This document shows positions 12,400 to 24,900 of a DNA stretch of 64,000 bases, piece by piece (the stretch's first letter is position 1; each line of letters begins with the position of its first letter). Source of the DNA: Isoetes taiwanensis (taxonomy: Eukaryota; Streptophyta; Lycopodiopsida; Isoetales; Isoetaceae). The translations under genes and the position numbers were made by a program. Under the pieces are notes generated by a model. That model was not told the DNA's origin and ran no database searches. It worked only from the letters and a program-made list of their open reading frames with translations. Location of the stretch: contig JAJEKV010000028.1 in NCBI GenBank assembly GCA_021234155.1, positions 8,426,066-8,490,065 of the forward strand. The letters run 5' to 3'.

Positions 12400-14350
12400 C
12401 TTTCCATGGGATGTTGTTATAGAGTAAGCTATTTGGGATGTGATTCCCAGTTTAGCAGTGACTAGGAATCACACACCATTTAGCTTACCCTAACAATGTC
12501 ATAATCGGGGAAAGCTTTTATCTTGAGTCTGTTGCTGGATCACTGGACTTCATAGCTGCAAATGACCGATTCCACCTACAATCCACAATTCTTGCACCCG
12601 ATTGTGATTCCTGTATATTGGACCATCAGACGTGGCAGCACAAGAATGCACTACCGGAATAAATCTTGACCCGATTATGATATTGACATGTGGGATCTCA
12701 TTTTTTGTGATACAAAAGCGACGTTGGCAAGTTTTTTGTCATTCATATTTGTGTACCCGCCACATATTCTATTGGATGCTACAGTATGGCGTCACTCTTT
12801 TAATGATTGAAAATTGACGAGATAGCAAGTATTATGTTGCCATTCCTATTTTTGTACGTTTATTTGTATTTGTTAATGTCTTGCATGATTCATAAAAACT
12901 ATCTACCACAATTGATAAGCTATTGCTTGGTTGAATTTATATGGTAAGCTGATTCCTTACCATAGTGAATTGATAAGCTAGTTGCTTGGTTGAATTCAGG
13001 AAGTGACAAACTCTGTACAGAAAAAGGTAAATTTCCTACATAATTTAAGATAGGAGGGAGCATTAAGCAAAAAACTAGGTTTCAGCCAGAAAATGTGAAG
13101 AACATGATTTTTTACCGGAAAACTTCCTAGGAAGTTTTCTCTATGTCGGAAATTTTTTATTTCAACAGGTAGGCTGCAAGGGTTCCCCATAATTTGTCGT
13201 TCACTGGTTGAGTTTCTATTCAATCTAGAGATGCAAATATAAGGTGGGCAAGGAACATTGGTTGTATTGTGTGCATCTTAATAAACCCTTTGCGTGTTAG
13301 TTTTGAGTGGACTTATGTCCTTTTCTTCTTCTTTAACAATGCTCTTCTCCCTCCAACATACATGCACGTGTGGCCCCTGCTTGCACACTTTTCCTTCGCT
13401 TTTATTTTCCTTTCTAGTTCATTTATGACAAAAAATTTGGTAGGGATAGGGTGGTTTCCCAAGGGCCCATTGGATCTAAAATTTGGAGATTACAAAGCTA
13501 TGTCGTATTTGGGGATTGGAAAATATTGTGCCATTACCTGAAAATCGGGCCAGAAACCTCAAATGATCAAGACAAGATTTCTATGGGATGGTAATTTGAT
13601 ACCGGACTCTTAAGGTTTCTGTCCATGGGAAACTCCCTTAGGGGGATTTCCCATGAAAGCTGAGACTTGAATGTTCAAATAGAGGAAGGTTTCTGTGTTC
13701 CCATGGATCAACAGACCTGAAGGCTTTTTCTGCAAATTTGAGTCGACTGATGCATGAAGAAAGAATTTAAGCCGATGGATCAATTTTATGTCCAAGACCC
13801 GAGCTCCAAAAGATAGGGATGCATTACTTCTTGTCTAGGTCTGAAATCTGAGTCCGCCAGATTCCTGGAGAAAACCTCTAGTTCAATGCCCATGGGAAAG
13901 CCTCCTTAGTGCCCACATATGAATCAGACCTTGAATGGGGATTTATGGGTGTTTGTTATGAAAAGCACACCAGTGGTGTTAAAATTTTTAACTATCTATA
14001 TATCTTGATATTGATATGCCAACACGTGTCGACTATTTTTTGTGTTCCTTTGGCCTCAAACGTGGAGGTGTGATTAAGGCCAGACTAACAGTGAAACTGT
14101 CATAAGGTTCCATGGGAAGCTGCCCTTAAAAGAGGAAAGTTTGACTGCTAGGATAATTATAACCATCGTTTTAGAGATTCCATAAGACTTTGGAACTTTT
14201 ATATAAGGCTACAATGACACATAATATATGAATGCCATGTTTATCCAAAAATACTACCAAACAATTTTTTGATCCGTAAAGTTCCTTCCCAATGCTTATC
14301 ACTAAGCAAACCTGCAATTAAGGTCGTGTTAATATGACTTCCAAATCAAA
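12400..14350. other. Intergenic, nothing recognised
   Basis: AT-rich sequence with scattered short open frames and no domain, repeat boundary or RNA gene that I can identify. Imperfect CCATGGG-type palindromes recur around 13.6-13.9 kb. Confidence 0.4.
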
Positions 14351-14353
14351 TAT

Positions 14354-14870
14354 TTATACCACGGCCAACCGGCCTCTCAGATCACCACGATCTGACTCTG
14401 CAATCCCAAGCAAGATGCTTTTATTTATTCTATAATCCCCAAAAGGATCATAGGAATTTCCCCAATAATCCGAACTCGCTCTCAACAAGTCGGTCCCATA
14501 TGCTTCAAGCATTCTCCATGAAAGCACCGAATGAAAGCATTCTCCATGAAAGCACCGAATTTTATCTGCTACTGATACCCCAGCTTCACTTGCAGCAGTA
14601 GTCGTCAAATCCTTCTTACTTGGAAGCCACGCTCCAAGGATTCGCCAGTTCACTCTAATATTTGACCCCAACACACTTTTTGACGAAGTTCAACCCAACT
14701 GTACTTGCAGCACAAACTTGCAAGATTCTTGGTGTGTCGCAGCCTTAGAGTATAATACCACCACTAGTTCCGTCTTCTTGATTCAAATCCAAAGTAGGAA
14801 TTCAAATCCCCGTGATGTTTCCATAGCCCATAGATTCCCAAAAGAATCGTAAACTTCCGCTCTGATACCA
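14354..14870 (-). mobile_element. Leader / internal remnant of an LTR retrotransposon
   Basis: This minus-strand segment lies directly downstream of the PBS at 14870-14859 and should be the start of the internal region of the LTR element at 14873-15502. An open frame of 106 codons (14674-14354) has no recognised gag motif. A 28-bp unit starting GCATTCTCCATGAAAGCACC is duplicated in tandem at 14509 and 14537. No pol domain follows, so the element is truncated here. Confidence 0.45.
14859..14870 (-). promoter_or_regulatory. LTR retrotransposon primer-binding site
   Basis: Plus-strand GCTCTGATACCA reads TGGTATCAGAGC on the minus strand. This is the classic complement of the 3' end of initiator tRNA-Met used by plant LTR retrotransposons. 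It sits 2 nt from the LTR edge at 14873, the expected spacing. Confidence 0.85.
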
Positions 14871-14872
14871 CT

Positions 14873-15502
14873 TGATACAATTCATTGTTTATGGGAAGCT
14901 AAACTATTTTTGCTTGATCATTGATTCCCCTTGATATCTCTCTAACCAATGGTTCTCGACCCCATCCTAGATATCACAACCTTGCCATAGTTCCACAACT
15001 TTGCCATACTTTGCCATGCCCCATAACCCTGGCACTGTGGACCACTCCCCCGTGCTATGATACGGACTATGATTCCGTATCAGTCCATCCCTTCTCAAAA
15101 AGAGATCGTCCGCGATCGTCCAAGTACGTTCGAGTTTGGTCCATCCCTTCTCAAGGCGATTGTCCCATGCTCAACGTACACCTGGGAGTTCCTAGACCCT
15201 ACGAACTCAAGAATGGTTATACAATTTATCGTACTTCCACAGTACCTTATACCCATTGGAACCTCCATGTTTCCATCATTTTCAATCCCTGCAAAACTCT
15301 AGAAACAGTTATGGATATCCGCGTACTTCCACAGTACGATATATCCTTGTACCTTCACGGTGCTTTAATATCTTTCGTACCTCCGCGGTACTACTTGATT
15401 GTATCTCCACGATATAGTATCTCCACGATACCAATCCAATGCATTTTAAGTATTGCCCATTAGAAGGCACTATGTCCTACAACAATTTCTAAGCTTGTAT
15501 CA
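14873..15502 (-). mobile_element. Long terminal repeat, 630 bp
   Basis: The segment starts TGATACAA and ends TTGTATCA, giving 8-bp perfect terminal inverted repeats with the canonical TG...CA ends. A tRNA-Met PBS adjoins on the lower-coordinate side, so this is the 5' LTR of a minus-strand element. A second LTR copy was not found in the window. The right half carries six copies of a palindromic 15-mer (separate entry). Confidence 0.75.
15231..15431. repeat. Six palindromic 15-mers inside the LTR
   Basis: Related imperfect palindromes of the form GTAYYTCCRCRRTAY start at 15231, 15323, 15349, 15377, 15401 and 15417. Examples are GTACTTCCACAGTAC, GTACCTCCGCGGTAC and GTATCTCCACGATAC. Both arms change together (GTAC...GTAC versus GTAT...ATAC), so pairing is kept in most copies. 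Confidence 0.8.
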
Positions 15503-17400
15503 AAAAATGAGGGCCCTTGCACTAGACTTAGGCATATGTATTGTAGTTCTTTATTTTGTTGGAGGAGAGGGATCCTATTGAGACATCAAGACTCATTAGA
15601 AGATTGCTACAGGAGAATTTCAACTTCATCTCTTACATATGATGCTTTCTTATGAACTCCCAATGCATTATATGTTGAAAGCATCCTGCACTTGATCCAA
15701 GGAAATAGATTCATACGTCTTGTAGGCACAAAATACTACAGGAGGTGCATAAAAACATAAGTCTTCTTCAGACCAATACCTAGCCATTAACTGTCATTCT
15801 CAAAATGATGTATTCCTTATGGTGAGTAACAATATTATTAGTGACCATTTTTTTTGGCATTTTTCTAAAATTAGAAAGGATTTCTTGTTGTTGTGGATTA
15901 GTAGCAATTGTTAATCTTTGACTTGGTTGGTGGTAATTGTTGACCATCGTTGTTGGAACTATGGGAATTTTGATCAACATAATAAGAAGATAATTCAGAT
16001 CATTTGTTATATAATCAGAATCATCATGGCATATATTCGAAATGAGATGCATCTTGAACTACCTCAATCATCGGGTCTGTCGATTCCATAGCCCAAAGCA
16101 TACGTTGGCGCCTAAGTGCCTCTCATTTTGATAATGGTTTTAAAAATATATAGAGCGACACTTATGGCTTGGAACATCATATGTTGATTTGAACCCCAAC
16201 CAAAAAGAATCAATGTTCTAAAGAAAACGCTTTCACCAATATAATTGCCAATCAAATGTGATTACCTTCTCATATTAGACCCACCTTTTTTTGTTTGATA
16301 ATATGATTATCTTAGCATGTAATGGTTTCGAGTATGGTCTTTTGCATAACCAAATCAATTTTCCACTAGGATCCAGAAGTTATTAGCTCAAGATAGTTTT
16401 ACCCCATATTTGTTATATCCCATAGCAAAAAAAACTTGCCCTTCGGGGCCCCTCGCATGTCTGTTATGGTGCCTATTAATGGAGGGTCCTTTTTTGCTGC
16501 AGTGCCGCAGAAAACCTTTGATGTTGCACACTGCGATTCGTTGTCATCGTCCAAATTCTTTTTACCATCAAGAAACCCATTGCGCTGCAGTAGACATGAT
16601 CCCACTTTACAGTTTTCTGGCGAGCTCTCTTAGTTGGAGATCCCGGATTCCATAGACTGGCGTGTCCTCCCCTGCAAAGGGATCCCATGATATAACCGTG
16701 TAGATGAGATCCCACATCAAGATCCCATGGCGCCTTTCTACGAGTCCATTATCCGGACGCCCTTATGCTAGACCGATGCATGTCATGTGTGGCACTTAAT
16801 CCCCATCGCCGGTTGCCCATCAATCTTAATCGCCGATCATGGTACCACACTCCGGGACCATCGCTGCCATTCTTATGGCCAAGATCCATTATGCCAAACC
16901 AGCTACCAGAAACCCTTTATTGGTCATCCCAGAGCGCATACCCCCATGTTATCCCCATGCCAAGAATAGCATCATAATTTTCCCCGCTGGGAACCTTCAA
17001 TTGTCGATCCCATCCTCAATCATTATCACCAGAGTCCTCATTCTAAGATCCCGCCGATAGAGACACCAAAGGATAAGTGCTAGTCGAGCATTACATGCCT
17101 GACAACTGGATTGCATATTGTGTCGGAGGATCCCTATTTTAAATTCGTTATTTACAAATTGGAATTGTTAAAATACAAAGCATTGGCTACCTTCATGTAT
17201 ACAGGGGGAGCTGCTAGTATTACTCCTATACTTTAGAAAGCAATGCGACATACATTCCAAATATACAGATCTAGAATTTGGATCCTGTAGTTGGCGATCC
17301 CATACATGGTGACCTTCGCAAACAAAGTAAGCATAGACAAAGGTCTTTTTAGGTGCCAACAACAATGTTATGTGAAGGCCACGGAATAAAATCCATCGTG
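15503..17400. other. Non-coding, possibly including the decayed 5' part of the LINE
   Basis: No domain is recognisable. From about 16.45 kb the base composition changes and the motif GATCCC recurs at least eight times up to 17.3 kb. Part of this could be the decayed ORF1 region of the LINE that starts its ORF2 at 17581, but no ORF1 signature is readable. Confidence 0.35.
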
Positions 17401-20400
17401 GCCAAAGAAAGAACTGCCATCTGGTAGCTTATCTCAATTGGCGAACCCAGACAAGTGAGTGGTTCCTATCTCCTCCAGTCATACTCCTGAGGTTACTGCT
17501 ATGCCAGATGCCCAGGAAACATCCTCAAATTTCCTTGAGACACTAGCAGTCTCATCTGAATTGGCCCCATCACAAGGTCAATGCGGTTAGTTTCATGGAA
17601 TGTTCAGGGGGTAGCCTCCTCCCCCCTCAAGTGGAGTCGATTTCTTTCTACATATCTAGATTGGACTCGGTTTGTATGTCTTGAAGAGCACAAGTGTCGT
17701 AAGGGAGACGATCAAGGCTTGCGCATGCATATGATTAGTCGAAGGTTTAATGTCCTTATCGTAGAAACCGATTCTCGCCAAAGGCAGGAGTGGTGATCGT
17801 GATAGCTTCCTTCCTTGCCACCATCTTCACTCAGGCTGATCGTTTTGGTCGTTGGGCCCTAATTATATGGCAGGAATAAGGGGTTAAATATGGTCTAATT
17901 AATGTTTATGCCCACAACATGCCCCATTAGAGAGCTTCACTGTGGGCCTCCTTGCGAGAGAAGATGCTCAGCTTGGGCTGCCATATTTCATGGCTTCTTG
18001 TTAGGGATCTTAATATGGTGGAAATGGAGTCTAATCGGTTGGGGCTACCTCTATAGTGGTGTCCGGTTTTGAACGCCAAAGAAGCGGGTCTGGGCCTACT
18101 CCATGACTGCAACCTCTCGGAGATTGATGGTGAAGGTGCCTTTACTTGGTGCAATGGGTAAGCTGGTGGGGGTCACACAAGTTGTTGGTTGGATAGAGCT
18201 TACTGGAATGCAGATGCAGTTGTGGCACTTCCGTGTCTTTTTGGTTCTCGCCTCGTGAGAGACAACTCCGGCCGTGACTACCATCCGCAATTCATTTCGC
18301 ATTTAACCCCGCAACAAATGGCATACCGACTCCGGACGCGTGTTTTCGCTTGAATGTAAAGTACTTAAAGGATGTTGACTTTCAAGAAGGCTGCAAGAAC
18401 ACTTGGACAACTACCTTCAACCGATGTCGAGGCATGACTGGCTTGCGGCAATCAAAGGTTTTGCTAAATAGTGGGGACAAGAGTCTATAGCAAAGAGGGT
18501 CGGTTTTATTGGACCCGCCCATGCTTGACGTGGACGCCTTCTAGGTGTTCATGGACGTGATATTTTGGCACAAATCCAAGCATTGGAGGAAGAGCAAATT
18601 CAGCAGGCAAAGACAAAGACAGGTCTACAGTGTTTTGTGATGGAGACCATTGTACAAGCTTCTTTTTCTATGTGGCTAAGAGGCGTCGCATGACGTCAAC
18701 CATGTCCTCATTGCTTTTGCCGGATGGTTCGGTGCTAACGGAGCCAACTGAACTCAAGCAACATCTGCATAACCACTTCCAGACTTTTTTCGCTGAGAGA
18801 CATCTTCCATTTCAATCAGAAATGCGAGATGCTATTTTGTCTAGGATTTCCCCCATCATCTCTGATGAGCAGCGCGAGTCAATAGAGGCAGTTATGACAG
18901 CTGATGATTTAGGTTCGGCAATCTTTGAACTGAAAAGAGGCAAATGCCCAGGCTTGGATGGTTTGCCAGTTGAGTTCTTCCAGGAGTATTGGGAATGGTT
19001 GGAGCCAGATGTATGTGATGCTTTCTGTAACTTTCGGCATTCCACTGCTTTGGATACAATTCTAAACACAGGTGCCATCTCACTCATCCCCAAGGTCAAG
19101 GATCCTCAGACTACTTTAGACTGGCGGCCCATCACCTTATTGCAATCTATATATAAGATCTTCACCAAGGCTTTTGCAGAGCAGATAAAGGACATCTTGA
19201 CATAGTTCATCTCAACAATCTAGTCAGGTTTTCTTCCAAAATGATGCATTTTGAACAATATTGCTGCCGCTATTTAGGGAATTTATTGGGCGCGTAAGCA
19301 AAACCTTCCTTTTGTATACCTTAAGCTTGATTTTGCAAAGGCTTATGACAGTGTCAGACGGGAATTCATGCGTCGATGTATGCTAAGACTGGGATTTGGG
19401 GAACAATTCACATCAGTTATTATGAAGCTGCATTTCTCTGCTTGGGCGACTGTTATGTATGGTGAGTCGCCAAATGCCTTCTCACTGGCCGTGGTATTTG
19501 CCGTGGATGCCCTTTAGCACCATTGCTTTTCACAATCGTTGCAGAGGCTTTGTCGCAGTTATTCACCATTGCAACCACAGAGGGACTGCTCCATGGTCTT
19601 GCAATGGAGGATGGCGCACAAGAGGTTTGCAATCAATATGCAGATGACATGTTCCTCTTCCTAGTCGCTAATGCTGAGAATCTTGCAGCTGCCAAAATGC
19701 TCTTAGAAACTTTTTCACTGGCTTACGGTGTCCTTGTGGGTGGCGTAAATGTACAACTTTATGGACATTGGGTAACCGCTCCCGGCTGCAGGTTCATGAT
19801 TATCCATGGAAATTACTTGGCGCATGGACAGGTCATCAAGTTGTTGGAGATTTCAGTTGGCATCCATGTTACTATGGGAGCTGCATGGGAGGAGATCATT
19901 AAGGGTTTAGAGAAGCACTTGTTCTCGTGGTCCACCGCAAAGTTGTCTCTTGCGGTGTCGACATACAATGGCCAAGTCACCCTTAGTAGTACCCATGTTT
20001 ATATGGCATCCTTACCGCTAGCCCCACTGATCAAAGTGCGTGAGCTCATTGCAATAGTTTAGAACATTATATGGGCGGGTACTGAGGAAGGTGTTGTGAT
20101 TAAGGTGGCTTGGTCGGCGCATCCTTCCAAAATGGGCGTGGTGGTCCGGGTATGATGGGCTTCTTATCGCAGCAGAGCAAAGTGCTTATTTCAAAGTTCA
20201 TTTAGAGACTTCCGGAAATGTGAGGATGACTCTCCCCGGTTTACGCCTTTCTTAGACAAGCTCTTGGTCACGCTTAGGCAAGAAGGTCAGCCAAACCAAG
20301 TCCTACCATAGGCTTTATTTCGCACTACGCCTTTTTCCAAGTGCTTCTCCATTTTTACGCGGGCTTTGTTGATGATGGGAGGCGTCAAACAGCTTTTTCC

Positions 20401-21477
20401 GCCATGCCCCTCTATCTACACCCTATTGATTGGAGACTCCATGGTGGTGGGAACCACCGCCTGCACTCGAAAGCACCTCCATTGGCAAAAGATCGCTTCA
20501 TTCCCTTACACGTAGACGATGGGTTCTTGCGTGTGTTGTCTCTATTCAAGCATGGTATGAAGCGGTCGCCATCGCCTTGGCCTCGAATTTCGTGCAAAGT
20601 TCCCGCTTCTCGCTGGGATGTATCTTTATGGGAGAAGGTCGCGTAAAATTTGCCTCTTATAGTGCAAGTTGGTGTTGCCAAAGGGTGCCATGGGACCTGT
20701 CATGAAAATATTCATAAAGGCAAGCACTTTGTCGACAAGATATCGCCTTCTTTTAGCACCACAACCCCTTCGGCTTGTCGATGGGTGGCATCTATAGGTT
20801 CCATAGCCCACTTTTGTGTCGCATATGGCGATGGCTTTGGGATAGATTGCTCCACCCTAAAGTCTCTCAGACTATGGGGTAAGTTATCCATGTGTGCCCG
20901 TGGGTTATCGCCTTCCCGACATCGCTATGATCCTCGTGATATCTCATGTATGCCCGCCTCTGGTTTTCATATGTTGAGACTCTTGAGCCATGTTTTTTTA
21001 TTGTCCCCGAGGTTCAACCCAAATGCGGGCCCGCTACAAGGTTTGTTTAGCAAAGATAATCGGACCGCCAATGCATCCACTTACGCCCTATCCCAAATTA
21101 CATGGCCTTCACCAAACAAAGGGGATTCCATCTTGGTTCCGTTGGCTCCTATGGTCAATATGGGAGCGCCGCAGACAACATATCTTTCGTGGCATTAATT
21201 CATCTCAGACACCTGTTATTTTGGTGGGCCCATAAAAAGATATTGACAACCTACGAAGTGTTCCTCCCTTGAATCGTAAAATGATGGAACACATCCGATT
21301 CAAGATCTTCAATTGATTCTTATCGCTTGTCTCCTATTTTGGAGTAAGTATATTGTGCTCCGTGCTCGTGGCTCGCGGACATCTTTTTTTGTGCTTACAT
21401 AGTTAGGTGAGACATGTAAATTTTGTACATTTTATCTGATTAATAAACTTTTTGGCTTCCTCCTTCAAAAAAAAAAA
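17400..21477 (+). mobile_element. Decayed LINE (L1-type) with endonuclease and reverse transcriptase
   Basis: ORF2 begins at 17581 with MRLVSWNVQGV, the start of the apurinic endonuclease domain of plant L1 elements, and stops after about 71 codons. The RT follows in pieces. At 18630-19205 the reading is FELKRGKCPGLDGLPVEFF, later ISLIPK and WRPITLL. Next come LKLDFAKAYDSV near 19.33 kb and the catalytic QYADDMFLF near 19.64 kb. Many stops and frameshifts show it is dead. The 3' end reads CTTCCTCCTTCA followed by an A-run at about 21467-21477. The 5' boundary and TSD were not found. Confidence 0.85.
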
Positions 21478-22985
21478 TTTACTTTACTAAGTATACCTTC
21501 GTCCTCTTAAAAAAGTCTGGAAAAAGAAAAGCTAAAAAAAAAAATTGAACTTGAAAAAATCTTTAAAATTGTACATGCTCCTTGACTTCCTACTCAAGCA
21601 TATCCCGAGCTTGGGCCATGGTGTCCAGCCATCTCGATGTGGACAAATCCACCCCGAATCCAGAATCTTAGATTTGACCTGACCACATTTTGAATGTGCA
21701 AGCTATACAGTCTGCAAGCAATCATCTAACTGCTGCATGAGTATCTCAATGCTGAAAAGGCGATGCTTCTCATCATCTATTTTGGCTTCGTCAAAAGTAT
21801 GATTCTATTTGCTCTGTATGACGTGTCTACCTAGCTGTGATGTCGTCTACACTTGCTTGTATATGCTTCTAAAGACCTAGAGATGAGAGATCTGCATTTC
21901 TATGTGAGCGACTTGTGCCAAGCTCATTTGGCAACCATGAGCTTGTCTTGGCATCATGTGGCATCTGCCTTAGCCATTACTACCTTTCTCAGTGAAGGCT
22001 TGACAGTTTTTTCTTGTGTTGTCTTCTCCAAATAATAGAATTGCATCTATAGCGTCTGCTACAGGAGCTTGTTTACCATATTAGCTGCCACAGTGGATGG
22101 GTCTTGCACATCCATGGGAGTTGGGAAGGAATTGGGCATGTTCATTGGGGAAGATATGGAGGAGATCTAGTGATGGATGCAATCAAGAGGAGGAAGTCAG
22201 TACAATACTAGAATAGTATGAATTGAGCATACACAATGCCTGCCCATATGATTGGCACCACAGGGGGAGGGGGGTTCAACCCTGTGGTTGGGAGGTTCTA
22301 TTCCTACTTTTGCATGATTTCTTTTAACATCAGGTTGAAAGGGATGTGGATCTGTTTAAACAATCTAGTTTTGAAACTTTCCAATGCATCAAATGAGCAG
22401 TTAAAATTGAGTTGACCAAAACCCTAGAGAGCGAAAGTGCCCAAAAAGATGTTCTAGAGAGAAAAGGTTCCCAAGAAGTTGTAGGAAGAGGTGGAGGAAG
22501 GGAGGAAGATCATAGGAAAGCTAACTAAGGGACAAGGACCCTAAAAGCTACATGGAGAGGTGGAGAAAGAGAAGGAGATAATAGACAGAAGGTAGGAGGT
22601 AAGCTAATGGAAGGACAAGGACCTTGAATAGAGACAGTGCCCAAAACCCTAGAGGAAGAAACCGCTTAAAATCCTAGAGAAAGAAAGCTCCAAGGAGAGG
22701 TGGAAGAAGGTAGCAGGGAGAGAGAGTAAAGGCAGAAAATAGGAAAGAAGGTGGCAGAAGGTAGGAGGGAATGCCGCAAAATGCAAGAATAGGGAGAGAA
22801 GGTGAAGAAAGATATGGGGTGAATAGGAAGAGAATGTGCAGGGTGCTAGTGAGAGAATGTGCAGCTAGAGAGACAATGCACAAGGCGCTGGTGAGACGAT
22901 CTTAGATGATGCATGTAACATGTGGATTTCAGCTTCTATTAAATTTGCAATTTTCTAATATGTATTTTGCCAGTGTACCAGGTTA
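21478..22985. other. Intergenic, with a purine-rich tract
   Basis: No coding region is recognised. From about 22430 to 22880 the plus strand is strongly purine-rich, with recurrent GGAGG, GAAGG and AGAGAG and partly repeated phrases such as AGTGCCCAAAA. Near 22253-22304 is a weak tRNA-like pair of boxes (see findings). Confidence 0.5.
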
Positions 22986-22996
22986 AGGCATGAAGG

Positions 22997-24900
22997 CACT
23001 TTTTTTTTTTGGGGGGGATGAGCGTGCATTTATTTTTCAAAGAATGCAAAGTATATGGAGGGACTCAAAACCCAGTGGAGCAGTGTTCACTACAACAAAA
23101 CTACCCACCACATATATAAAATAGAAAAGCAAGGAATAAACATCACCAAGAGCACAACTGCCATGAATAAGTACAAAAGATAATACTCTTAAATGATACT
23201 TCTGACGTTATCATTTAATGAAGAACCCTTATAAGCTTTAACAATATGAATACATGCATCATTGAGCACTTAAGCATATCGAAAGACCTGGCCCATGAGC
23301 ATCAAGAGATTTCGTCCCTTCCAGATTTGACCAGATGATCCAAGCAGTTGTTCCAAGAGCTGGGATAGACTAACAATAGGACCTGCTGACCATTCAACTT
23401 ACAATAAAAAATGCCCAGAAGCCACTGCCAAAAGCATACGGGATATATTGACGCAAGAAAAAGCAGTGCTCAATTGCTTCATCCCTCTGCATGTAGAGAG
23501 GGCATATCACAAAGACATTTGAATAAAATCTATGAACAGAAGTATTTATTCGTAGCATCTATGAATGCTCTATCTCTATAAAGTAGATAGCTTAGGATGG
23601 AGAAATTTATAATCATGGCCAGACTACTTTTTGATGAGGCTCAAGGATAACTAAAAGCCACTTTGGCAATGGAGGCAACACTTCAGGATGAAGCAAAGCA
23701 CTATATATCAAATACACCAGCTGCTCTTCCTTGATACTTCCATGAGCCATCCAAAGTTGGGGATCCAAGTTTTGTGGACTTGAAAGAAGAATGGAAGCTG
23801 CATTTTTCCAAATGACACGATCCTAATGAAAGAGGAGAAATTTCAATGTGAACTCATTCCAAGTCAACAATCTTGTCTCATACTATGCCATACAAACACT
23901 ATCAGTACACCGGCTTCTCGCCATTGGCGCTGTGTGAATGCAAAAATGGTCGACCTACCTGGTTGTCACCCAAAGGGGTCCACCAACAATTAGTTGTGGG
24001 ATTGATGCGGGCGATTGAATGGAACTAAAACAAAATCATATACTCCCAAGTAGCTAACAACTCCTTGAGGAAAGGTGATGCATTAGAATATGTAGAAAGT
24101 GGATAGAATAATGCCCACAGAAGGAGCAGCTTAATGAGTCCCCAACCCCTCCCAAAATACAAAATTTAGATAAAATACACTACCCAACTAATTTTAACAT
24201 CAATTCCCTCTTTAGTACCACCCCAAATAAAGTTCCTAACTGCTCAAACAGCGAGTTACATCTTAATCTATGGTCCTAGCAAGATGGATGTCATATAGAC
24301 ATGTGTACTGCTAAGAATTGATTGGGCTACAGCTACGTGGCCAGCCATGGATAACTTAGATATAGACCACTAGAACAAATGGTTTTCCAACCCCTTAATA
24401 ATAGGATCCCATGCCTCCTGCATTTAAAGGTATATACCAACCGGTATGCCAAAAACCTAGGTGCCTTCCCATGGAGAAGAACCTTCCATGTAGCTTGCTT
24501 TGGTTCATCACATAGGATACTATTCGCACAGATAACCCCATTACAGAAAGTTGTGCAACCAATCTTTAACCAATCAATTATTTATTCTTACCTTAAGCAG
24601 CCTATCCTTTGACCATAGAGTCCCATATTCTTAGCAAAGGATTGTGCAGATCCGATTTATGCTCATCATTTAAATATTTTGATTGCTTGCCCATCTTTTT
24701 GGGTATCACCACTTGCAAATCCCTAACATGCCATATCAGACAAAGCAAAATGCTTCTTTTCTTGCAATGCAATAACTCTTTAATAACACAAACTCCTAAC
24801 TTGAATGCCATAAGTAGCCTTTACTTAAAAAGATCTACCTTTGTAGGGTTGTGCGCACATGCATGTAATAGAAAAAATGACCCGTGTGTGTTCTATTGTT
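22997..24900 (-). mobile_element. Decayed LINE, 3' half
   Basis: The minus strand ends in a C-run plus A-run (plus-strand T then G at about 23000-23018). Its coding remnant includes the zf-RVT zinc-finger region that follows LINE reverse transcriptases: VICPLYMQRDEAIEHCFF near 23.5 kb, with the C-P...E-x-x-x-H-C pattern. Upstream pieces near 24.3 kb resemble the post-RT region but are full of stops. The 5' limit is uncertain and no TSD was identified. Confidence 0.65.

Noticed and set aside
14859-14870. GCTCTGATACCA considered as part of a tRNA gene
   Set aside because: No cloverleaf can be drawn around it, and its place 2 nt from an LTR edge fits a primer-binding site.
15231-15431. Regularly spaced palindromes considered as a CRISPR array
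   Set aside because: The units are 15 bp, variable, unevenly spaced and lie within an LTR of a plant retrotransposon, with no cas genes.
18900-19700. Reverse transcriptase with a YADD box considered as a retron, DGR or group II intron
   Set aside because: The endonuclease start, FAKAYDSV and zf-RVT-type context, poly(A) end and plant setting identify a LINE.
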